Counted from the stretch's first letter, positions 1 through 9,178 are shown. The stretch is DNA of 64,000 nt from Methylorubrum sp. B1-46 (GCF_021117295.1 NZ_CP088247.1:553501-617500), one strand, 5' to 3'. Translations and numbers: made by a program. Notes: a model not told the origin generated them from the sequence alone.

Positions 1-21
1 TCGCCGACGCGGCACCGCACC

Positions 22-79
22 CTTCGCAACTGCGAAGCAATGGTCAAGCATAAGCCGATCCTTCGTCTGATGGATCGGC
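22..79. terminator. Two adjacent inverted repeats at window start
   Basis: Two perfect inverted repeats sit side by side. The first is CTTCGCA / TGCGAAG at 22-37 with a 2-nt centre. The second is GCCGATCC / GGATCGGC at 54-79 with a 10-nt loop. Neither is followed by a T-run, so this is either the end of a gene lying before the window or a regulatory structure ahead of the small ORF at 131. Confidence 0.3.
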
Positions 80-130
80 GGAACCGACCAGTTGCACCCG
101 CGTTCCTGCTTCGATAAGCAGGTTAGCATT

Positions 131-250
131 ATGTTGATGGCCCTCGCTCTGCTCACCGTGATTGGCATCGCCGTTGCCGCGACCGTGGCCGTGCGGGCCA
201 AGCAGGCCCTGATCGACGACGCACAGTCGGGAACCCGCGGCTACTTCTGA
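131..250 (+). CDS. Small single-pass membrane peptide (39 aa)
   Basis: This short open frame encodes 39 residues beginning MLMALALLTVIGIAVAATVA, a clear N-terminal hydrophobic helix, followed by a short polar tail with basic and acidic residues. It would be a single-pass inner-membrane peptide. There is a second in-frame ATG at 137. No convincing Shine-Dalgarno is visible just upstream. Support comes from the strongly hydrophobic composition and from a hairpin plus T-run starting about 30 nt after the stop. I do not recognise a family and propose no function. A chance ORF cannot be excluded. Confidence 0.5.
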   Translation: MLMALALLTVIGIAVAATVAVRAKQALIDDAQSGTRGYF

Positions 251-281
251 GACCCTTCCTCCCTACCTGACCGATCTCGAG

Positions 282-310
282 GCCCCAGCGTACCCGCGCC
301 GGGGCTTTTT
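282..310 (+). terminator. Rho-independent terminator after the small membrane peptide
   Basis: A GCCCC / GGGGC stem with extra GCG / CGC pairing is followed directly by five T residues (306-310). It lies between the small ORF ending at 250 and fabI starting at 435. Confidence 0.65.
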
Positions 311-434
311 CGTGCCGGGCCTGTGGCGCGACGCCGTGTGCAATTCAGCGCCACGCGTGGACAGGCCGTCGCCCGGCGGGCTAAGCCTCGCACAGGGCGC
401 CGCGGCGCCAGGCCGAAGGCGTGCGGGTTTGAGA

Positions 435-1268
435 ATGACGGGTTTAATGGCGGGCAAGCGCGGCCTCATCATGGGGGTCGCCAACGATCATTCGATCGCC
501 TGGGGCATCGCCAAGACTCTACACCGGCAGGGCGCAGAACTCGCCTTCACCTATCAGGGCGAGGCGCTCGGCCGCCGCGTCGCGCCGCTCGCCGCCTCGG
601 TCGGCTCCGACATCGTGCTGCCCTGTGACGTCGAGGACATCGGCACCGTCGATGCCGCCTTCGCCGCCCTCGACGAGCGCTTCCCCGACGGGATCGACTT
701 CATCGTCCACGCGATCGGCTTCTCGGACAAGGCGCAGCTCAAGGGCCGCTACGTCGATGTCACGACCCGCGCGAATTTTTCGCGCACCATGACGATCTCC
801 TGCTTCTCCTTCACCGAGATCGCCCAGCGCGCGGCCGCGCGCATGCCGCGGGGCGGATCGCTTTTGACGCTGACCTATGCAGGCTCGACCCGCGTGATGC
901 CGAACTACAACGTCATGGGCGTCGCCAAGGCCGCGCTCGAAGCCTCGGTGCGCTACCTCGCCAGCGACCTCGGGCCGGACGGAATCCGCGTCAACGCCCT
1001 CTCGGCCGGTCCGATGCGCACGCTGGCCGGCGCCGGCATCGCCGATGCCCGGCTGATGTACAATCACCAAAAGGCGCACGCGCCGCTGCGGCGCACGGTG
1101 ACGCTGGAGGATGTCGGCAATTCCGCCCTCTACCTCCTCTCCGATCTCTCCGCCGGCGTGACCGGTGAGATCCACTTCGTCGATTCGGGCTACAACATCA
1201 TCTCGATGCCGCGGCCGGCGGTGCTTCAGGCCCAGGACGAGGCGGGCGTCGTCGGCGACGACGTGTGA
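435..1268 (+). CDS. fabI: Enoyl-[acyl-carrier-protein] reductase (NADH), FabI type
   Basis: FabI catalyses the last step of each fatty-acid elongation cycle, reducing trans-2-enoyl-ACP in the cytosol. The 277-residue product has the divergent short-chain dehydrogenase nucleotide-binding start (GLIMGVANDHSIAWGIA, 11-26) and the FabI catalytic set: Tyr148, Tyr158 and Lys165 in the Y-x9-Y-x6-K arrangement. The length fits the family (about 260-280). I chose the ATG at 435 because a longer in-frame extension to 312 runs through the terminator region and is not FabI-like. The C-terminal tail after residue 255 is Ala/Asp-rich and poorly conserved in this family. The gene is separate from the fab block at 31.6 kb. 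Confidence 0.95.
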   Translation: MTGLMAGKRGLIMGVANDHSIAWGIAKTLHRQGAELAFTYQGEALGRRVAPLAASVGSDIVLPCDVEDIGTVDAAFAALDERFPDGIDFIVHAIGFSDKAQLKGRYVDVTTRANFSRTMTISCFSFTEIAQRAAARMPRGGSLLTLTYAGSTRVMPNYNVMGVAKAALEASVRYLASDLGPDGIRVNALSAGPMRTLAGAGIADARLMYNHQKAHAPLRRTVTLEDVGNSALYLLSDLSAGVTGEIHFVDSGYNIISMPRPAVLQAQDEAGVVGDDV

Positions 1269-1356
1269 TCGCGCGGCAAGGGTACGACAAGGGCGTTGCA
1301 GCGTGTCGTCGCGTCGCTTGTGCGCGACCGAATCACGCCCCAGGGTGCGGCCCGCG

Positions 1357-2118
1357 ATGACCCCCTCCCCCTGCCGACCCGTGCTGCGCCCCGCTCTTCG
1401 GACGACGGTCCTGGCTGTCCTGCTGTTCGTGGGGGGCTCGGGCGCGGCGCTGGCGCAGAGCGTCACCCTCGATCTCGGCGCGGGCGGCACCACCGAGCGG
1501 GCGCTCCAGCTCGTCGCGCTGATCACGGTCCTGGCGCTCGCGCCGTCCGTCCTGGTGATGGCGACCTCCTTCACCCGGATCGTCGTCGTGCTGTCGATCC
1601 TGCGCTCGGCGCTCGGCACCCAGACCGCCCCGCCCAACACGGTGATGGTCAGCCTCGCTCTGTTCCTGACGGCGTTCGTGATGGCACCGACGGCGCGGGA
1701 GGCCTATCGGAACGGCGTCGAGCCGCTGGTGGCCGGCCAGATCAGCCAGTCCCAGGCCTTCGAGCGGGCCTCCGCACCGTTCAAGACCTTCATGCTGCGC
1801 AATGTGCGCGAGAAGGATCTTAAGCTCTTCCTCGACATGGCCCGTCAGCCGGCCCCCGCGGGTCCGGAAGCGATCGGCCTGGAAATCGTCACCCCCGCCT
1901 TCATGATCTCGGAGCTGCGCCGCGCCTTCGAGATCGGCTTCCTTCTGTTCATCCCCTTCCTGATCATCGATCTCGTGGTCGCCTCGGTGCTGATGGCGAT
2001 GGGTATGATGATGCTCCCGCCGGCCACCGTTGCGCTGCCGTTCAAGCTGATCTTCTTCGTTCTGGTCGACGGTTGGACGTTGGTGGCAGGCTCCCTCATT
2101 CAAAGCTACGGAGGGTGA
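1357..2118 (+). CDS. fliP: Flagellar biosynthesis protein FliP
   Basis: FliP forms, with FliQ and FliR, the export gate core of the flagellar type III secretion apparatus in the inner membrane. The 253-residue product starts with a cleavable signal-like segment (about 12-33, ending ALAQS). It then shows the family hallmarks: a membrane pair around 47-75, the segment SILRSALGTQTAPPNTVMVS near 76-95, a central soluble domain, and the C-terminal pair of helices with FEIGFLLFIPFLIIDLVVAS and LPPATVALPFKLIFF. The ATG at 1357 gives the expected length. No fliQ, fliR or other flagellar gene is next to it on the plus strand; the 90-nt gap to fabI holds no gene. Confidence 0.95.
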   Translation: MTPSPCRPVLRPALRTTVLAVLLFVGGSGAALAQSVTLDLGAGGTTERALQLVALITVLALAPSVLVMATSFTRIVVVLSILRSALGTQTAPPNTVMVSLALFLTAFVMAPTAREAYRNGVEPLVAGQISQSQAFERASAPFKTFMLRNVREKDLKLFLDMARQPAPAGPEAIGLEIVTPAFMISELRRAFEIGFLLFIPFLIIDLVVASVLMAMGMMMLPPATVALPFKLIFFVLVDGWTLVAGSLIQSYGG

Positions 2119-2175
2119 GGCCCGCCGCACGATGATTCGAGGGCGCGGGCCGACGCGTAGAGAGGACGTTGAGGC

Positions 2176-2577
2176 ATGGATCTGACGAGCATCACCGCAC
2201 AATGGGCGCCGCGGATGCTGAGCGTCCTGCGAATCGTCTCGGCACTGATCTTCATGGCGCACGGCACGCAGAAGATCCTCGGTTTCCCGCCGAGCGCGAT
2301 GAACCCGCCACTGCTATCGCTGTCCGGAATCGCCGGCCTGCTCGAACTCGTCGGCGGCGCGCTGCTCGTGGTCGGGCTGTTCAGCCGGCCGGTCGCTTTC
2401 ATCCTCTCCGGCCAGATGGCCTTCGCCTACTTCATCGCCCACGCGCCGAAGAGCTTCTTCCCGGCCCTCAACGGGGGTGATGCGGCAATCCTGTTCTGCT
2501 TCGTCTTCCTCTACATCGCCTTCGCCGGCCCCGGCCCGTGGAGCCTCGATGCGCAGCGCGGCCGCCGCACGTACTGA
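2176..2577 (+). CDS. DoxX family membrane protein
   Basis: The 133-residue protein has four predicted membrane helices and the DoxX-family pattern: an N-terminal RIVSALIFMAHGTQKILGF segment, then a glycine-rich helix pair (GIAGLLELVGGALLVVGLFSRP), then FILSGQMAFAYFIAHAPKSFFP and a last helix. DoxX proteins are small inner-membrane proteins. Some are linked to thiosulfate:quinone oxidoreductase or redox homeostasis, but most have no known role, so I give no specific function. A GAGAGGA sequence lies about 9 nt before the ATG. It follows fliP by 57 nt on the same strand and could be co-transcribed. Confidence 0.85.
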   Translation: MDLTSITAQWAPRMLSVLRIVSALIFMAHGTQKILGFPPSAMNPPLLSLSGIAGLLELVGGALLVVGLFSRPVAFILSGQMAFAYFIAHAPKSFFPALNGGDAAILFCFVFLYIAFAGPGPWSLDAQRGRRTY

Positions 2578-2580
2578 GCG

Positions 2581-5500
2581 TCAGCCCGGCGGCGGGGACG
2601 GCGCCTCGGCGCGGTTGCCCGTCGCGGCGCTGCCGGGCTCCGGCACGGCGCTGTCCGGATAGCGCTTGCGATATTCCGAGAGGAAGGCGGCGAGCGTTTC
2701 CGCCTTCGTGGCGCGCAGGGCCGCGTCGCGGAAGGCGGCGGAGCGGGGCGCATCCGGCCGCGTCAGCATCGCGAAGGTGCGGGCATCCGCGCCCTCGGCC
2801 ATCGGCCCCGCGAACTTCGCCTTCAAGCGCTCCAAGCCCAGCGCCTCGCCCGCGAGCCCATAGGCGATGCCGGCGCGGATCACGTCGGCGCGCGCCGTGT
2901 CGTCGAGGGGCTTTCCGGAGCGCCAAGCCGGCCCGAGGATCATCTCGTGCGCCTCGCCCGCTTCGCGCCAGCGGCGGGCGGCCCAAAGGATGTCGGCGCG
3001 CAGCCGTTCGGCATCGGCCCCGGTCTCGCCCTCAACCGTCTCCAGGGCGAGATCGGTGCGGGACAGATCGGACAGGGCGCGAGCCCGCAGCAGCGCGCGG
3101 GCGCGGCGGACGTCCTCCGGCAATTCGGGCAGGTGGGTCGCGTCGAGCGTCTGGAGCGCCTGGAGCGGTTTGCCCTCCATCAGGCGAATCGTGGCGAGCC
3201 GTGCCGAAACCGAGGAGCGGGCCGCGCCCTCCAGGCGGTGCTCGATCTGGTACTGCAGCAGCTCGTCGGCGGAATCGAGCAGGTCGAGGGCGACGAGACG
3301 GTCGGCCAAGCGACGCACGATCTCGTCGGCCCGCCGGCCGGCGGGGGCGAAGTCCTTGAAGTCGAAGTACAGCGCCAGCGCCTCGACGCCGCCGAGCTTT
3401 TCGCCGCGCGGGCCGAGGAACAGGTCCTCGAAGACGGTCATGGCGCGCTCGTGCAGCGCGCGCGCGATCGGCGCCTGGGCGTTGAGGGTGTTGGCCCGGC
3501 GCGCGGTGGTGAAGATCTTGCGCCAGCGCCCGGCCTCTTCGTAGAGGCCGCCGAGCGCACCGAGCGTGCCGATCTCGGTCGGGCCGCCGTGCCAGGTCAC
3601 GGCCAGGATCTCCAGCCGGTCGATCGCGTCGGGCAGGGTCGTCTTGCCGAGTGTGTGGCCGAGGGTGGCCGCACGCAGCGTCGCCTCCGCCGCCAGCGGC
3701 CAGGGCGCCTGATCCCGCAGCGTCTCGTAGGCCGCCAGCGCCGCCGCGCCGCGCCCCGTCGCCTCGTCCATCTTCGCCCGCAGCAGCGTCAGCCGGTCCC
3801 GCGTGTATTCGGTGGCGGCACGGGTGGCTGCGATCGCTTCGCGCGTGACCGCCTCCCAATCCCCGGTCTCGACTGCGGCCTCGGCAGCGGCGGCGTGGAA
3901 CAGCGAGGCGAGGGGCTCGGGGTAGCGCTCCAAGACCGACTCGCCGGCGCGCAGGGCACTCGCCGCCTCGCTCCACCGACCGGTCAACGCCTCGGCATAG
4001 CCGCGCCAGAGGCGAGCTTCGGGATTGGAGGCGAGCCGCTCGTCCGAGAGGAGCTTGCGCGCCTCCTCGGCCCGTCCGATCCGGGCGAGCAGAATGCCGC
4101 GCATCAGAACCGTCTGCCGGTCGCCGTCGATGACGACGTCCTCGGCGGCGGCCGCGTTCAGGGCGCCGAGCGCCTCGACGTCGAGGTCGTTGGCGATCAG
4201 CGCTCTGGCCAGAGCGAGGCGGGCGCCGCCGCGGTCCCGGCGCTGCGCCTCGACGGCGGCGGCCAAGCCCTCGCGCAGTGTCGCGCGCACGTCGCCGCGC
4301 TGCGCCTTTTCCCAGGCTTCGCGGTCGATCACCAGCTCCGTGACGGAGCCCACCGGCGGATCGGCGGAACGCGAGACGCCGGAGACCGCAAGACCGCTCT
4401 CGCGCCCCTCTTTCCCGCCCTCACGGCCGATCGTGACGCCGTCGAGGTCGGGCCGAACGATGAGGTCGTCGGCGTTCGCGAGCACGGCGAGGCCGAGCCG
4501 GCTCGGGATGAGTTCGAACTCGACGAAGCGCTGCGCCTTCACCACCCCCGCCGGACGGCTGCCGTCGGCAGTGACGACGGCGATGCGCTCGCCAGCGAGA
4601 TCGAGCCAGCCGACGGGACCGGCCGCGGGCAGGCGCAGGGTCACGCCGAGCCGCCCCTGCGCCGCCGGAATGCGCTGAGCGGTCAGGCTCTCGCTCGGTG
4701 AGAGGCTGTCGCCGGTCATCAGCTCCCAGCCTCCCGGTTCGGTGACAGGCAGGAGATCAACGAGCCGTCCGGGGGGTGCGGTGAAGCGGAGAATGGTGAA
4801 GGCGCCGCTGCGCTGCGGGGCCGAGAGCGCGACGAGGCCCGTGGCTCCGGGCGGAGGCACGGCGACCGGGTCTGTCGTGGCGAACACGAGCGTGACGACC
4901 CCTCCGCGCTCGAACAGGGCCGCCGGCACACGCTTGGCGAAGGGGAAGACGAGCCCCGAACCCGCCTTGCGCGTCATCGGGGAAGAGGGCGGCGCGGGAC
5001 GGCGCGGCGATGCGTCGGCGGCCGGCGCGGCGGCGGGCCGGGGCGGCTCCTTTGCGGCGTCCCTCACTTCCTCCTTCGCTTCGCTTCCAGAAAGGGCCGC
5101 CGATGGCAGCGCGGTCTCCGACGACGGCGGCTTGGTGAGGAAATCGATGGTGACGACATCCTCGTCGCGCGCGGTGGCGAGGGTCACACCATCCGCCGGG
5201 TTCGCGACGATCCGGGTCTCGCCCACCTCCGTCTCGACGGCGACGCGGCCGATGTTCGGGGCGAGGCGCCCCCGCAGGGCGAGATCGTCGATGCGCCACG
5301 CGCCCGGCAGCGTGAGGCGCGTGCCTGTTCCGGTCGGCGCGAAGGCCGCCTCGCTGCCCTCCGGCAGGCGCAGCGAGAGACGGGTCCGCACCTCGTTGCG
5401 GGCGAGTTCGAGGGTCAGCGGACGTGGGACGGGAGGCGGGTTGCGGGCCTTCAGGCTCGCCTCGGCGGCGGCCGCCCGGCGGGCGAGATCGGCCACCACC

Positions 5501-5934
5501 TCGGTGGGAAGCGGCGGAAGGAAACCATTCCAATTCTCCGGCAGCAGATCGATGAAGACCTGCTCGCCGGCATCCTGCACGTTGAGGCGATAGGGGCGTT
5601 GCAGGGCCAGACGCAGGGCCGAACCGTCGGGGTCGCGCCGCACCACGGTGACATAGTCCGGCATGCCGGCGGCGATCCGCTCGGGGCCGGCCGTCACCGC
5701 CTCGCCGAAGGTGAGCACGAGAATCGCGCCCGACACCCGCGCCTTGACGGCGACCGGCTCATCGAAGGTCAGGACGATGCGGCCGTAGCCTTCCGGCGCC
5801 TGCGCGCCCTTGGCCGAGACGAGTCGGGCCGCCTCCGCCGCCGAAATCCAGGCGCAGAGGCCGGCGGCGAGGCCGGCGCGCAGCAACATCCTGCCCGGAC
5901 GCAGCCGCTTTCCCTGACCGGCCCGTCCCCCCAT
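2581..5934 (-). CDS. Large exported helical-repeat protein, N-terminal beta region and C-terminal TPR-like region
   Basis: This 1117-residue protein carries a basic N-terminus and a signal-like hydrophobic stretch (about 16-36, MLLRAGLAAGLCAWISAAEA), so it is probably periplasmic; a start at 5889 would begin exactly at that signal. Residues 37-160 look beta-rich and resemble AMIN-type envelope domains (GRIVLTFDEPVAVKARV, then IDLLPENW). A Pro/Ala-rich linker lies near 290-320. From about 530 to 1080 the sequence is almost entirely amphipathic helix pairs with TPR-like spacing (for example LARIGRAEEARKLL and LSDLSRTDLALETV). I do not recognise a named family. fliP lies nearby on the other strand, and some alphaproteobacterial flagellar loci contain periplasmic TPR proteins, so a motility or envelope role is possible but unproven. 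It ends 3 nt from the DoxX gene (convergent). Confidence 0.8.
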   Translation of the reverse strand: MGGRAGQGKRLRPGRMLLRAGLAAGLCAWISAAEAARLVSAKGAQAPEGYGRIVLTFDEPVAVKARVSGAILVLTFGEAVTAGPERIAAGMPDYVTVVRRDPDGSALRLALQRPYRLNVQDAGEQVFIDLLPENWNGFLPPLPTEVVADLARRAAAAEASLKARNPPPVPRPLTLELARNEVRTRLSLRLPEGSEAAFAPTGTGTRLTLPGAWRIDDLALRGRLAPNIGRVAVETEVGETRIVANPADGVTLATARDEDVVTIDFLTKPPSSETALPSAALSGSEAKEEVRDAAKEPPRPAAAPAADASPRRPAPPSSPMTRKAGSGLVFPFAKRVPAALFERGGVVTLVFATTDPVAVPPPGATGLVALSAPQRSGAFTILRFTAPPGRLVDLLPVTEPGGWELMTGDSLSPSESLTAQRIPAAQGRLGVTLRLPAAGPVGWLDLAGERIAVVTADGSRPAGVVKAQRFVEFELIPSRLGLAVLANADDLIVRPDLDGVTIGREGGKEGRESGLAVSGVSRSADPPVGSVTELVIDREAWEKAQRGDVRATLREGLAAAVEAQRRDRGGARLALARALIANDLDVEALGALNAAAAEDVVIDGDRQTVLMRGILLARIGRAEEARKLLSDERLASNPEARLWRGYAEALTGRWSEAASALRAGESVLERYPEPLASLFHAAAAEAAVETGDWEAVTREAIAATRAATEYTRDRLTLLRAKMDEATGRGAAALAAYETLRDQAPWPLAAEATLRAATLGHTLGKTTLPDAIDRLEILAVTWHGGPTEIGTLGALGGLYEEAGRWRKIFTTARRANTLNAQAPIARALHERAMTVFEDLFLGPRGEKLGGVEALALYFDFKDFAPAGRRADEIVRRLADRLVALDLLDSADELLQYQIEHRLEGAARSSVSARLATIRLMEGKPLQALQTLDATHLPELPEDVRRARALLRARALSDLSRTDLALETVEGETGADAERLRADILWAARRWREAGEAHEMILGPAWRSGKPLDDTARADVIRAGIAYGLAGEALGLERLKAKFAGPMAEGADARTFAMLTRPDAPRSAAFRDAALRATKAETLAAFLSEYRKRYPDSAVPEPGSAATGNRAEAPSPPPG

Positions 5935-6054
5935 CGCGCGAAACGCCCGCCATCTTCGCGGCGCCTGACCTCGGACGGAGGCCGGGCGCCGAACGCCACT
6001 CGTGCGGGCACTCTCGCTCAGCGCGGTGAACGCGTGCTTAAAGCGCGGCTTGCC

Positions 6055-6477
6055 TCACGAGGCCTTGCGCAGGACGAGGCCGGGGATCGCCGTGCCCCTC
6101 TCGCCGAACATTTCCTGCGCCTTCCGGCAGCTCTCATCGACGTTCTTCCGGTAGGCTTCGGTGTAGCCCATGCTGCGCATCAGCAATTCACCCTTGGAGA
6201 TCGCGTCGAGATCGACCCCCATGGCGGCGACCACCGCCTTGAACCGCTCGTAATCGGGCTGCGCCTCCTTGCAGGACTCGCCGACGAAGCGCACGAGCCC
6301 GGCGAGCTTCACGGCATTCGCCTGCTGACGCTCCTGGGCGGACTGCGGCGCCTTCGGAGCCCCCTCTGGGGCGGTCGCGCCGACCTCGGGCGCGACCGGC
6401 TTCGGCGCCGGCTCCTGAGCCTGCGCAGCGAGCGGTAGCGCGAACAGGATCGCGGCGGCGATCGCGACGTACTTCAT
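6055..6477 (-). CDS. Small exported protein of unknown function
   Basis: The 140-residue product has a textbook signal peptide (MKYVAIAAAILFALPLAAQA, cleavage about residue 20). A Pro/Ala-rich linker (about 21-47) follows, and then an alpha-helical domain with two cysteines about 50 residues apart (SCKEAQPDYERF and DESCRKAQEMFG). The two Cys could form a disulfide in the periplasm. It lies upstream of the large repeat protein on the same strand (gap about 120 nt), so the pair may be co-expressed. I do not recognise the family. An AT-rich promoter-like zone with an inverted repeat lies just upstream at 6500-6550. Confidence 0.75.
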   Translation of the reverse strand: MKYVAIAAAILFALPLAAQAQEPAPKPVAPEVGATAPEGAPKAPQSAQERQQANAVKLAGLVRFVGESCKEAQPDYERFKAVVAAMGVDLDAISKGELLMRSMGYTEAYRKNVDESCRKAQEMFGERGTAIPGLVLRKAS

Positions 6478-6526
6478 CGGGTTTCTCCCTGGGCGTCGTG
6501 TTCGACTATTATTTTAATCTTATTCT

Positions 6527-6550
6527 CTGCTGTACCATCACAGCAGAGGC
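6527..6550. promoter_or_regulatory. 9-bp-arm inverted repeat ahead of the small exported protein gene
   Basis: CTCTGCTGT and ACAGCAGAG are perfect arms around a 6-nt loop, and an AT-rich block lies between them and the minus-strand gene starting at 6477. No T-run follows on either strand, so an operator is as likely as a terminator for the oligopeptidase gene that ends at 6631. Confidence 0.35.
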
Positions 6551-6630
6551 GCGGGCGCCGTTCTGCCCTTTTTGCGACGCTTTGTCGAAGCGCCGGCCGC
6601 GCGGCCTTTCCCGGCCGGCACCGATCCTGT

Positions 6631-8778
6631 TCAGGCGGGCTTCGCCGCGCGCGCCGCCGCCATCAGGGCAAAGGCGTAGATCAGCCCGACCTCTTCCAGG
6701 CGGTCGAAGCGGCCGGCCGCGCCGCCATGCCCGGCCTCCATGTTGATCTTGCAGAGGATGGGACCGCCGCCGGTCATGGTGGCGCGCAGCCGGGCCACCC
6801 ATTTGGCCGGCTCCCAATAGGTCACGCGCGGATCGGTGAGGCCGCCGAGCGCCAGGATCGCCGGATAGGCCTTCGCGGCGACGTTGTCGTAGGGCGAATA
6901 GGACAGGATCGTCCTGAACGCCGCCTCGCTCTCAGCCGGGTTGCCCCATTCCGGCCATTCCGGCGGGGTCAGCGGCAGGTCGGCGTCGAGCATGGTGTTG
7001 AGCACGTCGACGAAGGGCACGTCGGCGACGATGCCGGCGAAGAGCTCCGGCGCGATGTTGGCGGCGGCACCCATCAGCATGCCGCCCGCGCTGCCGCCGT
7101 GGGCGACGATGCGTCCCTGCGCGGTATAGCCCGCCTCGATCAGCGCCCGGCCGCAGGCGACGAAATCGGTGAAGGTGTTGGGCTTCTTCTCGCGCTTACC
7201 TTCAAGATACCAGTTCCAGCCCTTCTCCGTGCCGCCGCGGACATGGGCGATGGCGTAGACGAAGCCGCGATCGACGAGGCTGAGCAGGTTGGTGCGAAAC
7301 GCCGCCGGCATCAGCGTGCCGTAGGAGCCGTAGCCGTAGAGCAGGAGCGGCGCCGAGCCATCGAGTGCGAGCCCGCGGCGGTGCAGCAGCGAGATCGGCA
7401 CGCTCTCCCCGTCCGGCGCCGTCGCGAACAAGCGGCGGGTAACGTAGTCGGCAGGCTCGTGGCCGCTCGGCACGGTCTGGCGCTTGCGCAGGATGCGGGC
7501 GCGGGTGACGCAATCGTAGTCGTAGGTCTCGGCCGGCGTCGTCATCGACGAGTAGGTGAAGCGAATTCGCGCCGTCTCGAACTCATAGCCCGGCAGGAGC
7601 CCGAGGGAGTACGCCTCCTCCGCGAAGGAGACCGTGTGCTCCTCGCCCTTCATGTCGCGCACGACGATGCGCGGCAGCGCGTTCTCCAGTTCGAGCCGCA
7701 CGAGATGGTTTCCGAGGACGTGCAGGTGCCGGATCATCACGCCGGGCCGGTAGGGCACCGCGTCGCGCCAGTTCTCCCGCGCCGTGGCGTCGAGGGGGCA
7801 GGTGACGATCTTGAAGTCGACCGCGCCGTCGGCGTTCGTCAGGATGACGAGATACGAGCCCCAGTGCTCGACGGAGTAGATCAGCCGCTCCTCGCGAGGC
7901 GCGACGCAAGCCAGCGCGCCCTCGTCGTCGGCGCGGTCGAGCAGATAGACCTCCGCCGTCTCGTGGTCGCTCGCCGTGACGGTGAGATAGGTGCCCGATT
8001 GGGTGCGGCCGATATTCACGAAGAAGCCCGGATCGGCTTCCTCGTAGACGAGCGTATCCTCGGCCTGATCCGTGCCGAGGCGGTGGCGCATCACGCGGGC
8101 GGGGCGGTGGTTCTCGTCGAGCGCCACGTAGAAGAAGGCGGTGCCGGCCGCGTTCCAGACCGCGTCGCCCGCGGTCGATTCCACGCGCTCCGGGCGATCC
8201 TCGCCGGTGTCGAGGTCACGCACGCGGATGGTGTGGAGCTCAGAGCCCTTGGTGTCCACGCCCCAGGCGAGCAGGCGGTGATCGTCGGAGTGGGCCGCGC
8301 CGGCGATCTCGAAGAAGGCCAGCCCTTCGCCTTCCTTGTCACCGTCGAGCAGGATCTGCTCGCCGATCTCGCCATCCTCCGGCTCCTCGGCGATGCGGTG
8401 AACGGTGCGCGGGCGGCGGCAAACCAGCGGGTGCTGCCCGCCCTCGCGGTGGCGGGAGTAATAGGCAAAGGGGCCGTCGGGCTCCGGGACCGAGGCGTCG
8501 TCCTCGCGGATGCGCCCCCGCATCTCGGCGACGAGGGCCTTGCGCAGAGCCGTAGCGCCGCCGAGCGCCGCCTCGGCATAGGCGTTCTCGGCCTCGAGGT
8601 AGGCGCGGATATCGGGAGCCAGCGCCGACGGATCCTTCAACACCGCGCGCCAGTTCTCGGCCTTGAGCCAGGCGAACGGATCCTCGACGCGCCGGCCGAA
8701 GAGTTCGAAGGCGTGCGGGCGCGCCTCGGCCGCGGGTGCCTCGGGCGGCAGGGAAAAGGCGGGCGGTTCGAAAGTCAT
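6631..8778 (-). CDS. ptrB: Oligopeptidase B (S9A family serine peptidase, protease II)
   Basis: Oligopeptidase B is a cytosolic prolyl-oligopeptidase-family enzyme that cleaves short peptides after basic residues. The 715-residue product has the N-terminal seven-bladed propeller region and a C-terminal alpha/beta hydrolase. The nucleophile Ser is in HGGSAGGMLMG, the Asp in LGGLTDPRV and the His in EAGHGGAAGR. The specificity segment ADVPFVDVLNTMLDADLPLTPPEWPEWGNP is characteristic of the family. I chose 8778 because CGGAG lies 7 nt upstream; a further in-frame ATG at 8814 has no ribosome site. It is not obviously in an operon. Confidence 0.93.
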   Translation of the reverse strand: MTFEPPAFSLPPEAPAAEARPHAFELFGRRVEDPFAWLKAENWRAVLKDPSALAPDIRAYLEAENAYAEAALGGATALRKALVAEMRGRIREDDASVPEPDGPFAYYSRHREGGQHPLVCRRPRTVHRIAEEPEDGEIGEQILLDGDKEGEGLAFFEIAGAAHSDDHRLLAWGVDTKGSELHTIRVRDLDTGEDRPERVESTAGDAVWNAAGTAFFYVALDENHRPARVMRHRLGTDQAEDTLVYEEADPGFFVNIGRTQSGTYLTVTASDHETAEVYLLDRADDEGALACVAPREERLIYSVEHWGSYLVILTNADGAVDFKIVTCPLDATARENWRDAVPYRPGVMIRHLHVLGNHLVRLELENALPRIVVRDMKGEEHTVSFAEEAYSLGLLPGYEFETARIRFTYSSMTTPAETYDYDCVTRARILRKRQTVPSGHEPADYVTRRLFATAPDGESVPISLLHRRGLALDGSAPLLLYGYGSYGTLMPAAFRTNLLSLVDRGFVYAIAHVRGGTEKGWNWYLEGKREKKPNTFTDFVACGRALIEAGYTAQGRIVAHGGSAGGMLMGAAANIAPELFAGIVADVPFVDVLNTMLDADLPLTPPEWPEWGNPAESEAAFRTILSYSPYDNVAAKAYPAILALGGLTDPRVTYWEPAKWVARLRATMTGGGPILCKINMEAGHGGAAGRFDRLEEVGLIYAFALMAAARAAKPA

Positions 8779-9178
8779 CGCCGAACTCCGGTCGAACGCG
8801 TGAGAGGTGATCATGCGGGATGACAGGCGGTGTGCCGCGCCGCGAGGCGGCCCGCAAGGCCGCCAGCAACGCGGCCCGACCCCGATCGAACGTCACGGAA
8901 AGCCCATCCATACAGCCGGCCCGAGAGGAGGAAGCTGGAGCATTCACGGTAAATTGCGCACGTCCCGGACGCCCTGGACCCATTCAGTTGTGCATACCCG
9001 TCCTGTCTTGCAGGTCTAATGTAGATGTCCTAGGTAGATCGCGTGACTGAGGGGGCGTCACTCCAAACCGAAAACAAGCGGCACGATTGCACAAGACGGT
9101 CCTTTGCCTGCCCGGTTCCCGCTGGACACTGGGCTAGATCGATTGCGCGCGATGCACCGCGAAGGGACAACCGAGATC
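8779..9178. other. Intergenic region between ptrB and mucR (divergent)
   Basis: About 400 bp with no supported gene. It must hold both divergent promoters. A lower-GC patch around 8985-9045 (for example TCTAATGTAGATGTCCTAGG) is the best candidate for promoter or regulator sites, but I see no clear -35/-10 pair. Confidence 0.5.
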
